The notes: generated by a model from the letters alone, not told the origin. Numbered from the stretch's first letter, positions 1 to 6,988 are shown. The stretch is DNA of 14,775 bases from Legionella genomosp. 1 (GCA_945889365.1 CAMDBQ010000015.1:1-14775), one strand, 5' to 3'. Program-made: numbers and translations.

Positions 1-18
1 ATGAGTCGCATGATCATG
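1..18 (-). CDS. Possible 5' end of the next gene after tsaE (partial)
   Basis: An ATG whose first base is at 18 overlaps the tsaE TGA stop (14-16) in an ATGA arrangement, with a second in-frame ATG at 11. The frame reads Met-Ile-Met-Arg-Leu before it leaves the window. In many gammaproteobacteria tsaE is followed by the cell-wall amidase gene amiB, so that is the natural guess, but six codons cannot identify a protein. Only the overlap geometry supports it. Confidence 0.3.
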
Positions 19-478
19 ATTCACCGAGAAAACAAGACAACATTGAGGCCCCCGCAGAACTGAATGCACGTGCATGCATTTCGCGCCCCACACCTTTCGC
101 GCGCAAAGAAAACGCAACATCTGCTTTACCCAGGCAACTTACAACCCGTTCCGGCCATTCAATACAACATACCGCATCTTCTGAAAAATAATCTCGAAAA
201 CCAATATAGTCTAATTCAGATTCATCATGTACACGGTACAGGTCAAAGTGGTGAATTTGCAAGTGATGGGTCTGGTAACTTTCAACTAGCGAAAATGTTG
301 GGCTTTTAATTGCCGATGTTACGCCTAAACTACGCAACATGGCACGAATCAGCGTGGTTTTGCCTGCGCCAATATCGCCGCTGAAGGCAATAACCAACGG
401 CGAGACCAGGCATGCGGCAAGACGTGCCGCAACTGTTTCGCTGGCACCTTCAGTAGGTAAATCAATCGTGTCAATCAT
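14..478 (-). CDS. tsaE: tRNA threonylcarbamoyladenosine biosynthesis ATPase TsaE
   Basis: TsaE is the small P-loop ATPase that works with TsaB and TsaD to place the threonylcarbamoyl group on A37 of ANN-decoding tRNAs in the cytoplasm. The Walker A motif GDIGAGKTT is clear near residue 35, followed by the family markers SPTFSL, HFDLYR and CIEWPE. The length of about 154 residues is normal for the family. The frame extends one codon further to a GTG at 481, but the ATG at 478 is preferred. The start lies inside the 3' end of sspB, so translation is probably coupled to it. The family call is secure; only the start is slightly uncertain. Confidence 0.95.
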   Translation of the reverse strand: MIDTIDLPTEGASETVAARLAACLVSPLVIAFSGDIGAGKTTLIRAMLRSLGVTSAIKSPTFSLVESYQTHHLQIHHFDLYRVHDESELDYIGFRDYFSEDAVCCIEWPERVVSCLGKADVAFSLRAKGVGREMHARAFSSAGASMLSCFLGES

Positions 479-890
479 CACTTTTTTTATCAGGCTTCAC
501 CAACGTTAATGCAGGCCGCTTACGCCCCGTCGTGGTTGGTCGCGTTGATGCAGGCGGCTTGGTTGGCAAGTTATCATACTCTTCACCAAACTCCATGCCG
601 CGGCCATTTTCTTTTGCATAAATGGCCAATACTGCAGAAGGATTAACAAAAATTTGTGTGACCTGACCTGAAAAACGAGCGGTAAACACAATTCTGTCAT
701 TTTCAATGTGCAACCCACGGCAAGCCGTGGGTGAGACATTTAGGACGATACGTCCACCACTGACGTGCTCTTGAGGCACTTCCACGTCAGGGGCTTCTGC
801 ATTCACCAAGAGGTAAGGCGTCAAATCATTATCCACAATCCAATCGTAAAGCGCTCGGATAAAATAAGGCTTATTAGAAGTCATGCTCAT
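471..890 (-). CDS. sspB: ClpXP protease specificity-enhancing factor SspB
   Basis: SspB is the dimeric cytoplasmic adaptor that binds ssrA-tagged proteins released from stalled ribosomes and delivers them to ClpXP. The N-terminal fold is recognisable from KPYFIRALYDWIVDND and from LNVSPTACRGL, which line the tag-binding groove region. A flexible Pro/Thr/Lys-rich linker follows. The C-terminus holds RPALTLVK, which matches the short ClpX-binding tail of the family. The length (139 residues) is a little below the E. coli protein, mostly in the linker. It lies two bases after sspA and overlaps tsaE, so sspA-sspB-tsaE read as one unit. The first ATG was kept; a second in-frame ATG lies two codons on. 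Confidence 0.95.
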   Translation of the reverse strand: MSMTSNKPYFIRALYDWIVDNDLTPYLLVNAEAPDVEVPQEHVSGGRIVLNVSPTACRGLHIENDRIVFTARFSGQVTQIFVNPSAVLAIYAKENGRGMEFGEEYDNLPTKPPASTRPTTTGRKRPALTLVKPDKKSDD

Positions 891-892
891 GA

Positions 893-1513
893 TTACGCTG
901 CCCTTAGCTGCCTCTCAGCATCGGTTAAACTGACCTGAAATGCTTCGCGCTTGAATACACGCTGCATATAGGCATGCAAACCTTTGGCTTGTACTGGAAT
1001 CTCAATGCCCATGCAAGGCAGACGCCATAATAAAGGAGCCAAAGCACAATCCAGCAATGAAAATTCATCGCTCAAGAAATACAATTTATCAGCAAACACG
1101 GGCTCAAGTCCAATCAAGCTTTCAAGAAGCAATGTTCGTGCTGCATCAGCATCGGTATTGGATTGAATACGTTGTAACAAACAATACCAATCTTGCTCAA
1201 TGCGGTGCATCATTTTACGTGTTTCAGCACGCGCCACGGGGTATACAGGCAGTAACGGGGGATGAGGGAAACGCTCGTCCAGATATTCCATAATGATACG
1301 GGCTTCATATAAAACCAAATCGCGATCGATTAATGTAGGCACGGTTCCATAAGGATTAACTGCCAGCAAATCGGCAGGCACTTCAGTACTTTTAACCGCC
1401 ATAATCTCAACATTAACGCCTTTCTCTGCTAATACAATTCGAGCTTGATGACTATAAATGTCATCATTATCCGAATACAAAGACATAATTGTACGCTTTG
1501 CAACAATAGCCAT
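893..1513 (-). CDS. sspA: Stringent starvation protein A, RNA polymerase-associated
   Basis: SspA has a glutathione-transferase fold but binds RNA polymerase and alters transcription during starvation and in virulence programmes of several gammaproteobacteria. The thioredoxin-like N-terminal half contains SHQARIVLAEKG and NPYGTVPTLIDRDLVLYE. The family's conserved surface motif follows as RFPHPPLLPVYPVARAE, and the C-terminal helical domain as FSLLDCALAPLLWRLP. The ATG at 1513 was chosen because GAGGAG (1521-1526 on this strand) sits seven bases before it; a longer frame from 1531 would bury that ribosome site inside the gene. petC lies immediately upstream, the usual arrangement, with an 87-base gap that holds a candidate promoter. 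Confidence 0.95.
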   Translation of the reverse strand: MAIVAKRTIMSLYSDNDDIYSHQARIVLAEKGVNVEIMAVKSTEVPADLLAVNPYGTVPTLIDRDLVLYEARIIMEYLDERFPHPPLLPVYPVARAETRKMMHRIEQDWYCLLQRIQSNTDADAARTLLLESLIGLEPVFADKLYFLSDEFSLLDCALAPLLWRLPCMGIEIPVQAKGLHAYMQRVFKREAFQVSLTDAERQLRAA

Positions 1514-1546
1514 TAACACACTCCTCGTCATTCTGTGTAGGTCAGT

Positions 1547-1555
1547 ATTTTACCA
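1547..1555 (-). promoter_or_regulatory. Candidate extended -10 promoter element for sspA
   Basis: Reading on the minus strand, TGGTAAAAT fits an extended -10 hexamer (TGn followed by a five-of-six match to TATAAT). It lies about 34 bases before the sspA start, in the only sizeable gap between petC and sspA. No convincing -35 is seen at the normal distance, which is tolerable for an extended -10. This would let sspA be expressed independently of the bc1 genes. Confidence 0.4.
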
Positions 1556-1600
1556 CATTTTAATGCGTCGTGCTGAAAAAAGATCATTTTGAGTGAAATC

Positions 1601-2182
1601 TTATTGAATATCTCGCCAATACAATCGCTTCAACTGATAAATTAATAAGCCTAAAACAGCTAGAAAGGCCATCACTACAAGGCCTATTCGATATCGAACC
1701 AACCGCTCAGGCTCTGCCACATAAACCAAAAAAGAAATGACATCATGCAGATCACCCTCTAAATTAATCTGCCCTTTCAACGGATACAACACATTAGGCA
1801 TAGCGACATCAGGTACCAACGTGTTATTGGCCCCAAACGGTCGGCTGTGATCCGGGTAAAACCCGGTTAAATAACTGAACAACCACACAGGGCCTCGTTC
1901 ACGCGCCGTCAAGGACAAATCAGGCGGCATCCGGCCAAACCATTGACGCGCATCGGGTTCAGGCAGGCTAACCATCACGGGATTCGGACGCAAATAGCGT
2001 AAAGAATGACAACCCGAACAATAATTCATGAAAAACACAGCACCTCGTTGTACAGACAGGTTATCCGAGCCGCGACCGTTAGGGAGTGTTTCAACATCTA
2101 CAGCACTCCCTAACGGTCGTGGCTCGGATAACCCTATCGAAACGACGGAGACCAGAAAAACAGCCCATATCAATCGTTTCAT
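1601..2182 (-). CDS. petC: Cytochrome c1, bc1 complex, short form with a palindrome-encoded insert
   Basis: This is the membrane-anchored c-type haem subunit of ubiquinol-cytochrome c reductase, which passes electrons from the Rieske protein to periplasmic cytochrome c. It shows a signal sequence (residues 1-19), the haem site CSGCH at 55-59 within RGAVFFMNYCSGCHSLRY, PPDLSL at 86-91, a likely axial methionine at 128 in DVAMPNVL, the FLVYVAEPERL segment, and one C-terminal helix (about 167-184) ending YWRDIQ. The ATG at 2182 shares its A with the petB stop. At 193 residues it is shorter than usual beta/gamma proteins (about 230-250): stretches after the haem site and before FLVYVAEP look missing. 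Residues 18-41 (SEPRPLGS...LPNGRGSD) are encoded by a palindromic repeat, not by normal cytochrome c1 sequence. Confidence 0.95.
   Translation of the reverse strand: MKRLIWAVFLVSVVSIGLSEPRPLGSAVDVETLPNGRGSDNLSVQRGAVFFMNYCSGCHSLRYLRPNPVMVSLPEPDARQWFGRMPPDLSLTARERGPVWLFSYLTGFYPDHSRPFGANNTLVPDVAMPNVLYPLKGQINLEGDLHDVISFLVYVAEPERLVRYRIGLVVMAFLAVLGLLIYQLKRLYWRDIQ
2061..2131. repeat. 71-bp palindromic element inside petC
   Basis: Two 28-base arms (2061-2088 and 2104-2131) pair at 27 of 28 positions around a 15-base loop (2089-2103). The arm begins TTATCCGAGCC and contains CGACCGTTAGGGAGTG. On the coding strand it is read without a stop or frameshift as part of petC. It behaves like the in-frame palindromic elements described in Rickettsia, and from memory similar SEPRPLGS/LPNGRGSD peptides turn up in predicted proteins of other bacteria. 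No second copy was seen in this window. Confidence 0.93.
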
Positions 2183-3390
2183 TACGACACCCGCTCCGGC
2201 ACTGGCTGACATGACTCACACCGCGTGTAAAACGGCATCAGTAAAAAATAAGCAAAATAGACAACCATACTCGCACGGGCCAGATAAAGTCTGAGCGGCG
2301 TAACATCTATCGTTCCTAAATAGCCTAGAATCAAAAAACCACTCACCCATGCCCCCAAGGCAATTTTAGAATAAACACCCTTATACCGCATCGCACGTAC
2401 CGGGCTTTTATCCAGCCAAGGCATGAACATTAAAACCAACAATGCACTAACCATAATCAAAACACCCCATGACTTATCGGGTATCGCGCGCAACATGGCA
2501 TAAAAAGGCGCCATATACCAAATCGGCGTAAGGTGATCGGGCGTAGACAATGGATTGGCCGGCGTAAAATTAGCAGGCTCCAGAAAATACCCGCCCATAT
2601 CAGGCACAAAAAATACCACCGCAAAAAAAATCAATAAAAACACCATCACGCCGACCAAATCTTTCAGCACATAATAAGGATGAAACGGGATCCCATCCAA
2701 TGGTTTGCCCTGCTCATCCAGGTGTTGTTTGATATCAATGCCTTGAGGATTATTTGAGCCCACTTTATGTAAAGAGACCACATGCAAAAAAACCAAAAAC
2801 ATCACCAGCAATGGCACACCAATGACGTGCAATGAAAAAAAGCGTTGCAAGGTTGCATTGCCCACACTGTAATCGCCCCGTAACCACATCACCAGTGTAT
2901 CGCCTATGTAAGGAATGACACTGCAAAGCGAGGTAATCACCTGAGCCCCCCAGTAAGACAGTTGCCCCCAAGGCAGCAAATAGCCAAAAAAAGCTTCCGC
3001 CATGAGTAAAATAAACAAGGCCATTCCAAGCAGCCAAACCAACTCACGTGGTCTTTGATAAGACCCATACAGTAAGCCACGAAAAACATGCGCATACAAG
3101 ACGATAAAAAAGGCTGAAGCCCCGGTTGAATGCATATACCGGAACAACCAACCATAATTAACATCTCGCATGATGTATTGAATTGAATTAAATGCCTCAG
3201 CAATGGTAGGCGTATAAAACATGGTTAACCAAAAACCACTGACTAATTGGATAAGTAATACCAGCAGTGCCAGTGCACCGAAGTAGTAATAAAAATTCAG
3301 GTTTTTAGGAACATAATATTCGCTAAGCCAGGCTTTCCAGGTACTGATTAGAGGAAACCGTGCATCGAGCCAGGAGACTAACTGCTTCAT
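2182..3390 (-). CDS. petB: Cytochrome b subunit of the bc1 complex
   Basis: This integral membrane subunit holds haems bL and bH and both quinone sites. The 402-residue full-length (non-split) form shows haem ligand histidines at 87 and 101 in one helix and 188 and 203 in another; the second pair is one residue further apart than in mitochondria, a known variation. The conserved loops LLPWGQLSYWGAQV and HKVGSNNPQG, and the HPYYVLKD segment, are all present. The quinol-oxidation site motif, PEWY in mitochondria, reads PIWY at 289-292; from memory beta/gamma proteobacteria commonly replace the Glu. The start overlaps petA by four bases, and petC begins at its stop, so petA-petB-petC are translationally linked. 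Confidence 0.97.
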   Translation of the reverse strand: MKQLVSWLDARFPLISTWKAWLSEYYVPKNLNFYYYFGALALLVLLIQLVSGFWLTMFYTPTIAEAFNSIQYIMRDVNYGWLFRYMHSTGASAFFIVLYAHVFRGLLYGSYQRPRELVWLLGMALFILLMAEAFFGYLLPWGQLSYWGAQVITSLCSVIPYIGDTLVMWLRGDYSVGNATLQRFFSLHVIGVPLLVMFLVFLHVVSLHKVGSNNPQGIDIKQHLDEQGKPLDGIPFHPYYVLKDLVGVMVFLLIFFAVVFFVPDMGGYFLEPANFTPANPLSTPDHLTPIWYMAPFYAMLRAIPDKSWGVLIMVSALLVLMFMPWLDKSPVRAMRYKGVYSKIALGAWVSGFLILGYLGTIDVTPLRLYLARASMVVYFAYFLLMPFYTRCESCQPVPERVS

Positions 3391-3992
3391 GCTGATGCCT
3401 CCTCACCAATGGCTATCATATGCTCACCAATAAACCGATAAGGAGGTACTTGCATGTTGATCGGCGCAGGCATGGACTTAAACACCCTGCCAGACAAATC
3501 AAAGCGCGAGCCATGACATGGACAATAAAAACCACCCGGCCCATTTGGACCCCGATCTTTTTCATAAGGTTTGTATTTTGGCGAACACCCCAAGTGAGTG
3601 CATAAACCAATCAAAACAAGGTACTCCGGTCTAATTGAGCGAAATTGATTTTGCGCATATCCCGGTTGCTGTGCAACATGCGAATCTGGATCGCGCAATG
3701 CTGCATTATGTGTATTGAGATGCTCCAGCATGTCAGACGTACGACGAATGATCCAAACGGGTTTCCCCCGCCATTCAACGATCAGTTGCTGACCCGGCTC
3801 AATGTGACTCAAATCAACCCGCACCGCCTCACCTGCCGCCAATGCTTTTGCACTCGGCATCCATGATGATACAAACGGCGTTAACGCACACAAGGCACCA
3901 ATACCCCCGAGAGCACACGCGCTCGTCGTAAGAAAACGCCGGCGTTGTTCATCAATTAAATTTTCGGTTTCTTTGGACACATTGACACTCAA
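3387..3992 (-). CDS. petA: Rieske iron-sulfur subunit of the bc1 complex
   Basis: This periplasmic 2Fe-2S protein shuttles electrons from quinol at cytochrome b to cytochrome c1. Both cluster loops are intact: CTHLGC at 131-136 and CPCHGS at 157-162, supplying the two Cys and two His ligands and the disulfide pair. The N-terminus has a twin-arginine motif, RRRFLT (about 17-22), ahead of a hydrophobic anchor, as expected for Tat export. No in-frame ATG precedes that motif. The frame opens with TTG at 3992 and offers GTG at 3980; neither has a strong ribosome site, though GAGTG precedes the GTG. The exact start is therefore open. It is the first gene of petABC. Confidence 0.96.
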   Translation of the reverse strand: MSVNVSKETENLIDEQRRRFLTTSACALGGIGALCALTPFVSSWMPSAKALAAGEAVRVDLSHIEPGQQLIVEWRGKPVWIIRRTSDMLEHLNTHNAALRDPDSHVAQQPGYAQNQFRSIRPEYLVLIGLCTHLGCSPKYKPYEKDRGPNGPGGFYCPCHGSRFDLSGRVFKSMPAPINMQVPPYRFIGEHMIAIGEEASA

Positions 3993-4014
3993 TTAATGGT
4001 AACTTAATGGTAAC
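3993..4014. repeat. Tandem 11-bp duplication just upstream of petA
   Basis: TTAATGGTAAC occurs twice head to tail (3993-4003 and 4004-4014), directly abutting the petA start region. It replaces the place where a ribosome site would be expected, and may be a recent slippage duplication affecting petA translation. No function is known. Confidence 0.85.
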
Positions 4015-4020
4015 ACCCTA

Positions 4021-4080
4021 TGTCACCCCGAGCGCTTCTCTCCAGATGACATGCGGAGCGTTCAGGATGACGCTCGGTGT
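4021..4080. repeat. REP-like imperfect palindrome between ftsB and petA
   Basis: CACCCCGAGCG near 4024 pairs with CGCTCGGTG near 4071, apart from two extra C bases, with a shorter imperfect inner part (CCAGATGACATGCGGAGCG). It fills nearly the whole 89-base gap between the two genes. The style resembles REP/BIME-type intergenic palindromes. It is not a standard terminator because no T-run follows on either strand; it could still modulate mRNA ends between ftsB and petABC. Confidence 0.6.
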
Positions 4081-4081
4081 T

Positions 4082-4351
4082 CTAATCAGCGAAGTGATAA
4101 TAAGTTTCGTCTTTTTTAACCATACCCAGTTCAAATCGAGCCTGTTCTTCCAGTGCTTGATCTCCTGATTTAAGTTCAGCAATATCCGCCTCAATCCCAT
4201 GATTACGCGCAGCCAGCTTTTTATTATTCTCTTCCTGGACGGCTAATTTTTTTTCAAGCAACAGCCATTGCTCAACACTACCATCACCCAGCCATAACTT
4301 GCATTGCAATCCAAGCAGCGCCACTATCAAAAAAATATAGACCATTCGCAT
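4082..4351 (-). CDS. ftsB: Cell division protein FtsB
   Basis: FtsB is a small single-pass inner-membrane protein that forms the FtsQ-FtsL-FtsB complex and signals septal peptidoglycan synthesis. The sequence shows an N-terminal membrane helix (YIFLIVALLGLQCKLWLG), then a heptad-like coiled coil rich in Lys/Glu (LEKKLAVQEENNKKLAARN), and the conserved ending ALEEQARFELGMVKKDETYY. At 89 residues it lacks the variable C-terminal tail of the E. coli protein. The ATG at 4351 aligns with the usual start and has GGAT six bases upstream; the frame also extends to an ATG at 4363. In many gammaproteobacteria ftsB directly follows eno; here a SET-domain gene lies between them. Confidence 0.93.
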   Translation of the reverse strand: MRMVYIFLIVALLGLQCKLWLGDGSVEQWLLLEKKLAVQEENNKKLAARNHGIEADIAELKSGDQALEEQARFELGMVKKDETYYHFAD

Positions 4352-4381
4352 GAGACAATCCATTCAGGATGTTTTTTAAGA

Positions 4382-5557
4382 TTATATACTGAGTAGGTCT
4401 TGGGATCGAGTCAGAAACAAAACCAACAATAACGATATTCCCAATACGATGGCAGGTTTCCTGATTAATACCCGTTGAGCCTGTTTAATCCCACAGCTGG
4501 ACATAATTTTTAGGGTCTGTCGTCTTTGTTGATACGATTCTTTTATATTTTTATTATGGGTATCGATCACGCATCCATTTCGTGTCATATAGAGCTCGCC
4601 GCCATTTGAACCAAAGTATTGTTCACCGTAGTTAGTTAATAATTGCGCACCCTTTTTAATGTCTTTTTTTGCGACGTAAATGATAACCTCGTTGCCATAT
4701 AAACTGCACACTTGATTTAATATATTTGACTCAAGACAATCAGAAGTAGATTTGATTCGCACAGTTTTGCTTTCTTTGGGCGCATGATTAATGAATCGTG
4801 CCATATTTCCATAATGCTGGGCATCAATATACAAATTTAAGGCATCGTGTTCCGGTCTGTATTCATAATGTTTACACACTGGATTCTTCTGTATTTTAGC
4901 ACCACAATACCAGCTAATGTTCTCCCCCTGCTTGATCTCTTCTCTGGCAAACACGCCAAATCCAATAAAACGATTAATATAGCGTAATTCATACTTATCC
5001 ATCTCATCTGCCTGCTTACAAAATTGCGCCATCTCCTGATTGATCTGATAGAGCAAATCGCCATTGATTAGCGGAGGAAGATCGTTAACGGTTATGAGTT
5101 GATCAATACAAATGGTGTCTTGATACTGAAAATTGATTCCGTTAAAGCGCGAAATCATCAAATTTAATTGCTCAAGACTAAGCCGTTCTGAAGCCGGTTG
5201 TTTATAATCAATTGAAAAATGGATTTGATATTGATCTTTTAATCGTAAAAAAATTGCTGAGGGTGTGATTTTAAATTCACACGCCAACGGGTTATCCGCT
5301 TGAATTAGAGTGGCGTAAACAAATTTTGCAGCATCAATCAACCCATCAAAATCATCGTATGAGTATAAATACGTATGATTTGATGAATGAAGGATGGGTT
5401 GGGTTAATAATGGATGGTTAAAATCCATGGTTGAGGCGAGCAACCGGGTTTCAATTTCATGGCCATCATCAACAGTACAGATCCCTGTGGCGATATCAAT
5501 AACGGCCTGTTTATAAGGGGAGTCCCGATTTACATTATCAATCGTTATGTTAAGCAT
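4382..5557 (-). CDS. SET-domain protein lysine methyltransferase-like, tail-anchored
   Basis: SET proteins transfer methyl groups from S-adenosylmethionine to lysines. The signature is complete in the second half: GFGVFAREEIKQGE at about 199-212, YCGAKI at 217-222, the pseudoknot motif NMARFINH at 251-258, and DIKKGAQLLTNYGEQYF at 299-315 with the likely catalytic Tyr310. Residues 1-190 match no domain I recognise. A hydrophobic segment (about 368-383) lies only a few residues from the C-terminus, giving a tail-anchored layout. The start is supported by AAGGA five to six bases upstream. The gene lies between eno and ftsB and looks more A+T-rich than both. In Legionella and chlamydiae, SET proteins act on host or bacterial proteins; an effector role here is inference. 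Confidence 0.85.
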   Translation of the reverse strand: MLNITIDNVNRDSPYKQAVIDIATGICTVDDGHEIETRLLASTMDFNHPLLTQPILHSSNHTYLYSYDDFDGLIDAAKFVYATLIQADNPLACEFKITPSAIFLRLKDQYQIHFSIDYKQPASERLSLEQLNLMISRFNGINFQYQDTICIDQLITVNDLPPLINGDLLYQINQEMAQFCKQADEMDKYELRYINRFIGFGVFAREEIKQGENISWYCGAKIQKNPVCKHYEYRPEHDALNLYIDAQHYGNMARFINHAPKESKTVRIKSTSDCLESNILNQVCSLYGNEVIIYVAKKDIKKGAQLLTNYGEQYFGSNGGELYMTRNGCVIDTHNKNIKESYQQRRQTLKIMSSCGIKQAQRVLIRKPAIVLGISLLLVLFLTRSQDLLSI

Positions 5558-5582
5558 CCATGATCCTTATGGAGTGATATAC

Positions 5583-5600
5583 GTTGGGCCTTGGCCCAAC
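5583..5600. repeat. Perfect short inverted repeat between eno and the SET gene
   Basis: GTTGGGCC and GGCCCAAC are separated by two bases, so the transcript can form a seven- to eight-pair stem with a tiny loop seven bases after the eno stop. No T-run follows on the minus strand, so it is not a classical terminator; it may stabilise the eno mRNA end or attenuate reading into the SET gene. Confidence 0.65.
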
Positions 5601-5606
5601 CATGCA

Positions 5607-6866
5607 TTAATGACGTACTCCCGCATAACTCAAACCACTGACCTCAGCAATCCGCAACAATTGATTATATTTTGCCACGCGATCCGTGCGACACAAAGAG
5701 CCGGTTTTGATTTGACCACAACCAGTTGCCACGGCTAAATCAGCGATAAACGTATCTTCTGTCTCGCCTGAGCGATGCGACATCACACAACGATACCCGT
5801 TGCGATGCGCTAAACGAATCGTTTCACGTGTTTCACTTAATGTGCCGATTTGATTGGGTTTAATCAACACGGCATTGGCGAGCTTTTGATCAATACCTTG
5901 TTGCAAAATAGCTGCATTGGTCACAAACAAATCATCACCAACCAATTGAACCTTGGAACCCAAGCGCGCCGTAATCTGCTGCCAGCCTAACCAATCACGT
6001 TCATCCAAACCATCTTCGAGGCTCACAATCGGATAATGGCTGATTAACTCGGCATAATAATCAATCAATTCATTGCTGGTTAATGTTTTGTTTTCAGAGG
6101 CCATGTGATAAACCCCACCTTTCCATAATTCAGAGGCTGCGACATCGAGTGCAAAAACCATGTCTTTGCCTAACGAAAACCCCGCCTGATCAACGGCTTC
6201 AACTAACATATCCAACGCTTCACGATTAGATTTTATATCCGGTGCAAAGCCACCCTCATCACCAATCGATGTATTCATGCCTCGTTTTTTAAGCACAGAC
6301 TTCAATACATGAAACGTTTCAGCTCCCCATTGTACTGCCGTTGCAAAATCAGGCGCGCCAATGGGCATGATCATGAATTCTTGTATATCAACATTATTAT
6401 CTGCATGTGCACCGCCGTTGAGTACATTCATCATCGGCACCGGCATGACCATGGTTTCATCATGATGAAGCGCTTCAAATAACGGCAATTTTCGTGACTG
6501 GGCATGCGCTCGAGCTGATGCTAACGAGACCGCCAGAATCGCATTGGCTCCCAGACGTGATTTATTATCAGTGCCATCCAACTCACATAAGCGGCCATCT
6601 AACAGCACTTGTTCCGCAACTGAAACACCCTTCAAAGCATGATGAATCTCATGATTCACGTGATCCACGGCTCGCAATACCCCGCGTCCAGCAAAACGCG
6701 TCGAATCATCGTCACGCAATTCACATGCTTCGCGACTTCCGGTTGACGCACCGGATGGCACGCTTGCACGCCCCATAAGGCCATTTTCCAAAACGACATC
6801 CGCTTCCACAGTTGGATTTCCACGAGAATCCAAAATTTCCCGCCCTTTAATACTGGCAATGCGCAT
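5607..6866 (-). CDS. eno: Enolase (phosphopyruvate hydratase)
   Basis: Enolase interconverts 2-phosphoglycerate and phosphoenolpyruvate in glycolysis and, in many bacteria, is part of the RNA degradosome. All key residues are visible: the mobile loop SGASTGS (38-44), the general acid/base Glu204 in GDEGGF, metal ligands Asp241, Glu284 (SLEDG) and Asp311 (GDD), catalytic Lys336 in LIKPNQIGT, and the C-terminal SHRSGETED and GQIKTGS motifs. The 419 residues are slightly under the usual 425-435, mainly at the C-terminus. The ATG has AAGGG six bases upstream and a promoter about 30 bases further. It heads the long minus-strand block that continues with the SET gene and ftsB. Confidence 0.98.
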   Translation of the reverse strand: MRIASIKGREILDSRGNPTVEADVVLENGLMGRASVPSGASTGSREACELRDDDSTRFAGRGVLRAVDHVNHEIHHALKGVSVAEQVLLDGRLCELDGTDNKSRLGANAILAVSLASARAHAQSRKLPLFEALHHDETMVMPVPMMNVLNGGAHADNNVDIQEFMIMPIGAPDFATAVQWGAETFHVLKSVLKKRGMNTSIGDEGGFAPDIKSNREALDMLVEAVDQAGFSLGKDMVFALDVAASELWKGGVYHMASENKTLTSNELIDYYAELISHYPIVSLEDGLDERDWLGWQQITARLGSKVQLVGDDLFVTNAAILQQGIDQKLANAVLIKPNQIGTLSETRETIRLAHRNGYRCVMSHRSGETEDTFIADLAVATGCGQIKTGSLCRTDRVAKYNQLLRIAEVSGLSYAGVRH

Positions 6867-6895
6867 GTGAGACCCTTAATAATTAAATTGAGGGT

Positions 6896-6924
6896 ATTGT
6901 TTTGTTAAGCGAGAGATAAGTCAA
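6896..6924 (-). promoter_or_regulatory. Candidate sigma-70 promoter for eno
   Basis: On the minus strand TTGACT (6919-6924, five of six to TTGACA) and AACAAT (6896-6901, four of six to TATAAT) are separated by exactly 17 bases. The -10 lies 29 bases before the eno ATG. It is the best promoter candidate in the window and would drive eno and possibly the genes behind it. Confidence 0.6.
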
Positions 6925-6944
6925 GAAAAAGGAAATTAATTGGT

Positions 6945-6988
6945 TAGGGCGTGTTAACAGTTGCTCCCCACCGCCTTCGTGCCGCGGC
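6945..6988 (+). repeat. Left terminal inverted repeat of the IS5/GIY-YIG element
   Basis: TAGGGCGTGTTAACAGTTGC begins this arm, which ends GTGCCGCGGC. Its reverse complement is found at 7520-7563 with four mismatches in 44. Just inside it, TGCCGCGGCTTGTCCGCAGCA (6980-7000) forms a small extra palindrome created by about 11 bases not present in the other arm; similarity between arms resumes after it (CCAGA-GAT). Confidence 0.92.

Noticed and set aside
1514..1531. Longer sspA start at 1531
   Set aside because: The GAGGAG ribosome site would then lie inside the coding region; the family N-terminus fits the ATG at 1513.
2183..2212. Longer petC start at 2212 (ten extra residues)
   Set aside because: It would place polar residues before the signal peptide and overlap petB more; the ATG overlapping the petB stop is the normal arrangement.
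4018..4200. Minus-strand short frame over the ftsB end and the palindrome
   Set aside because: It is an out-of-frame shadow of ftsB running into a repeat, with no ribosome site or protein-like features.
5583..5600. Rho-independent terminator after eno
   Set aside because: The stem is good but no T-run follows on the minus strand.
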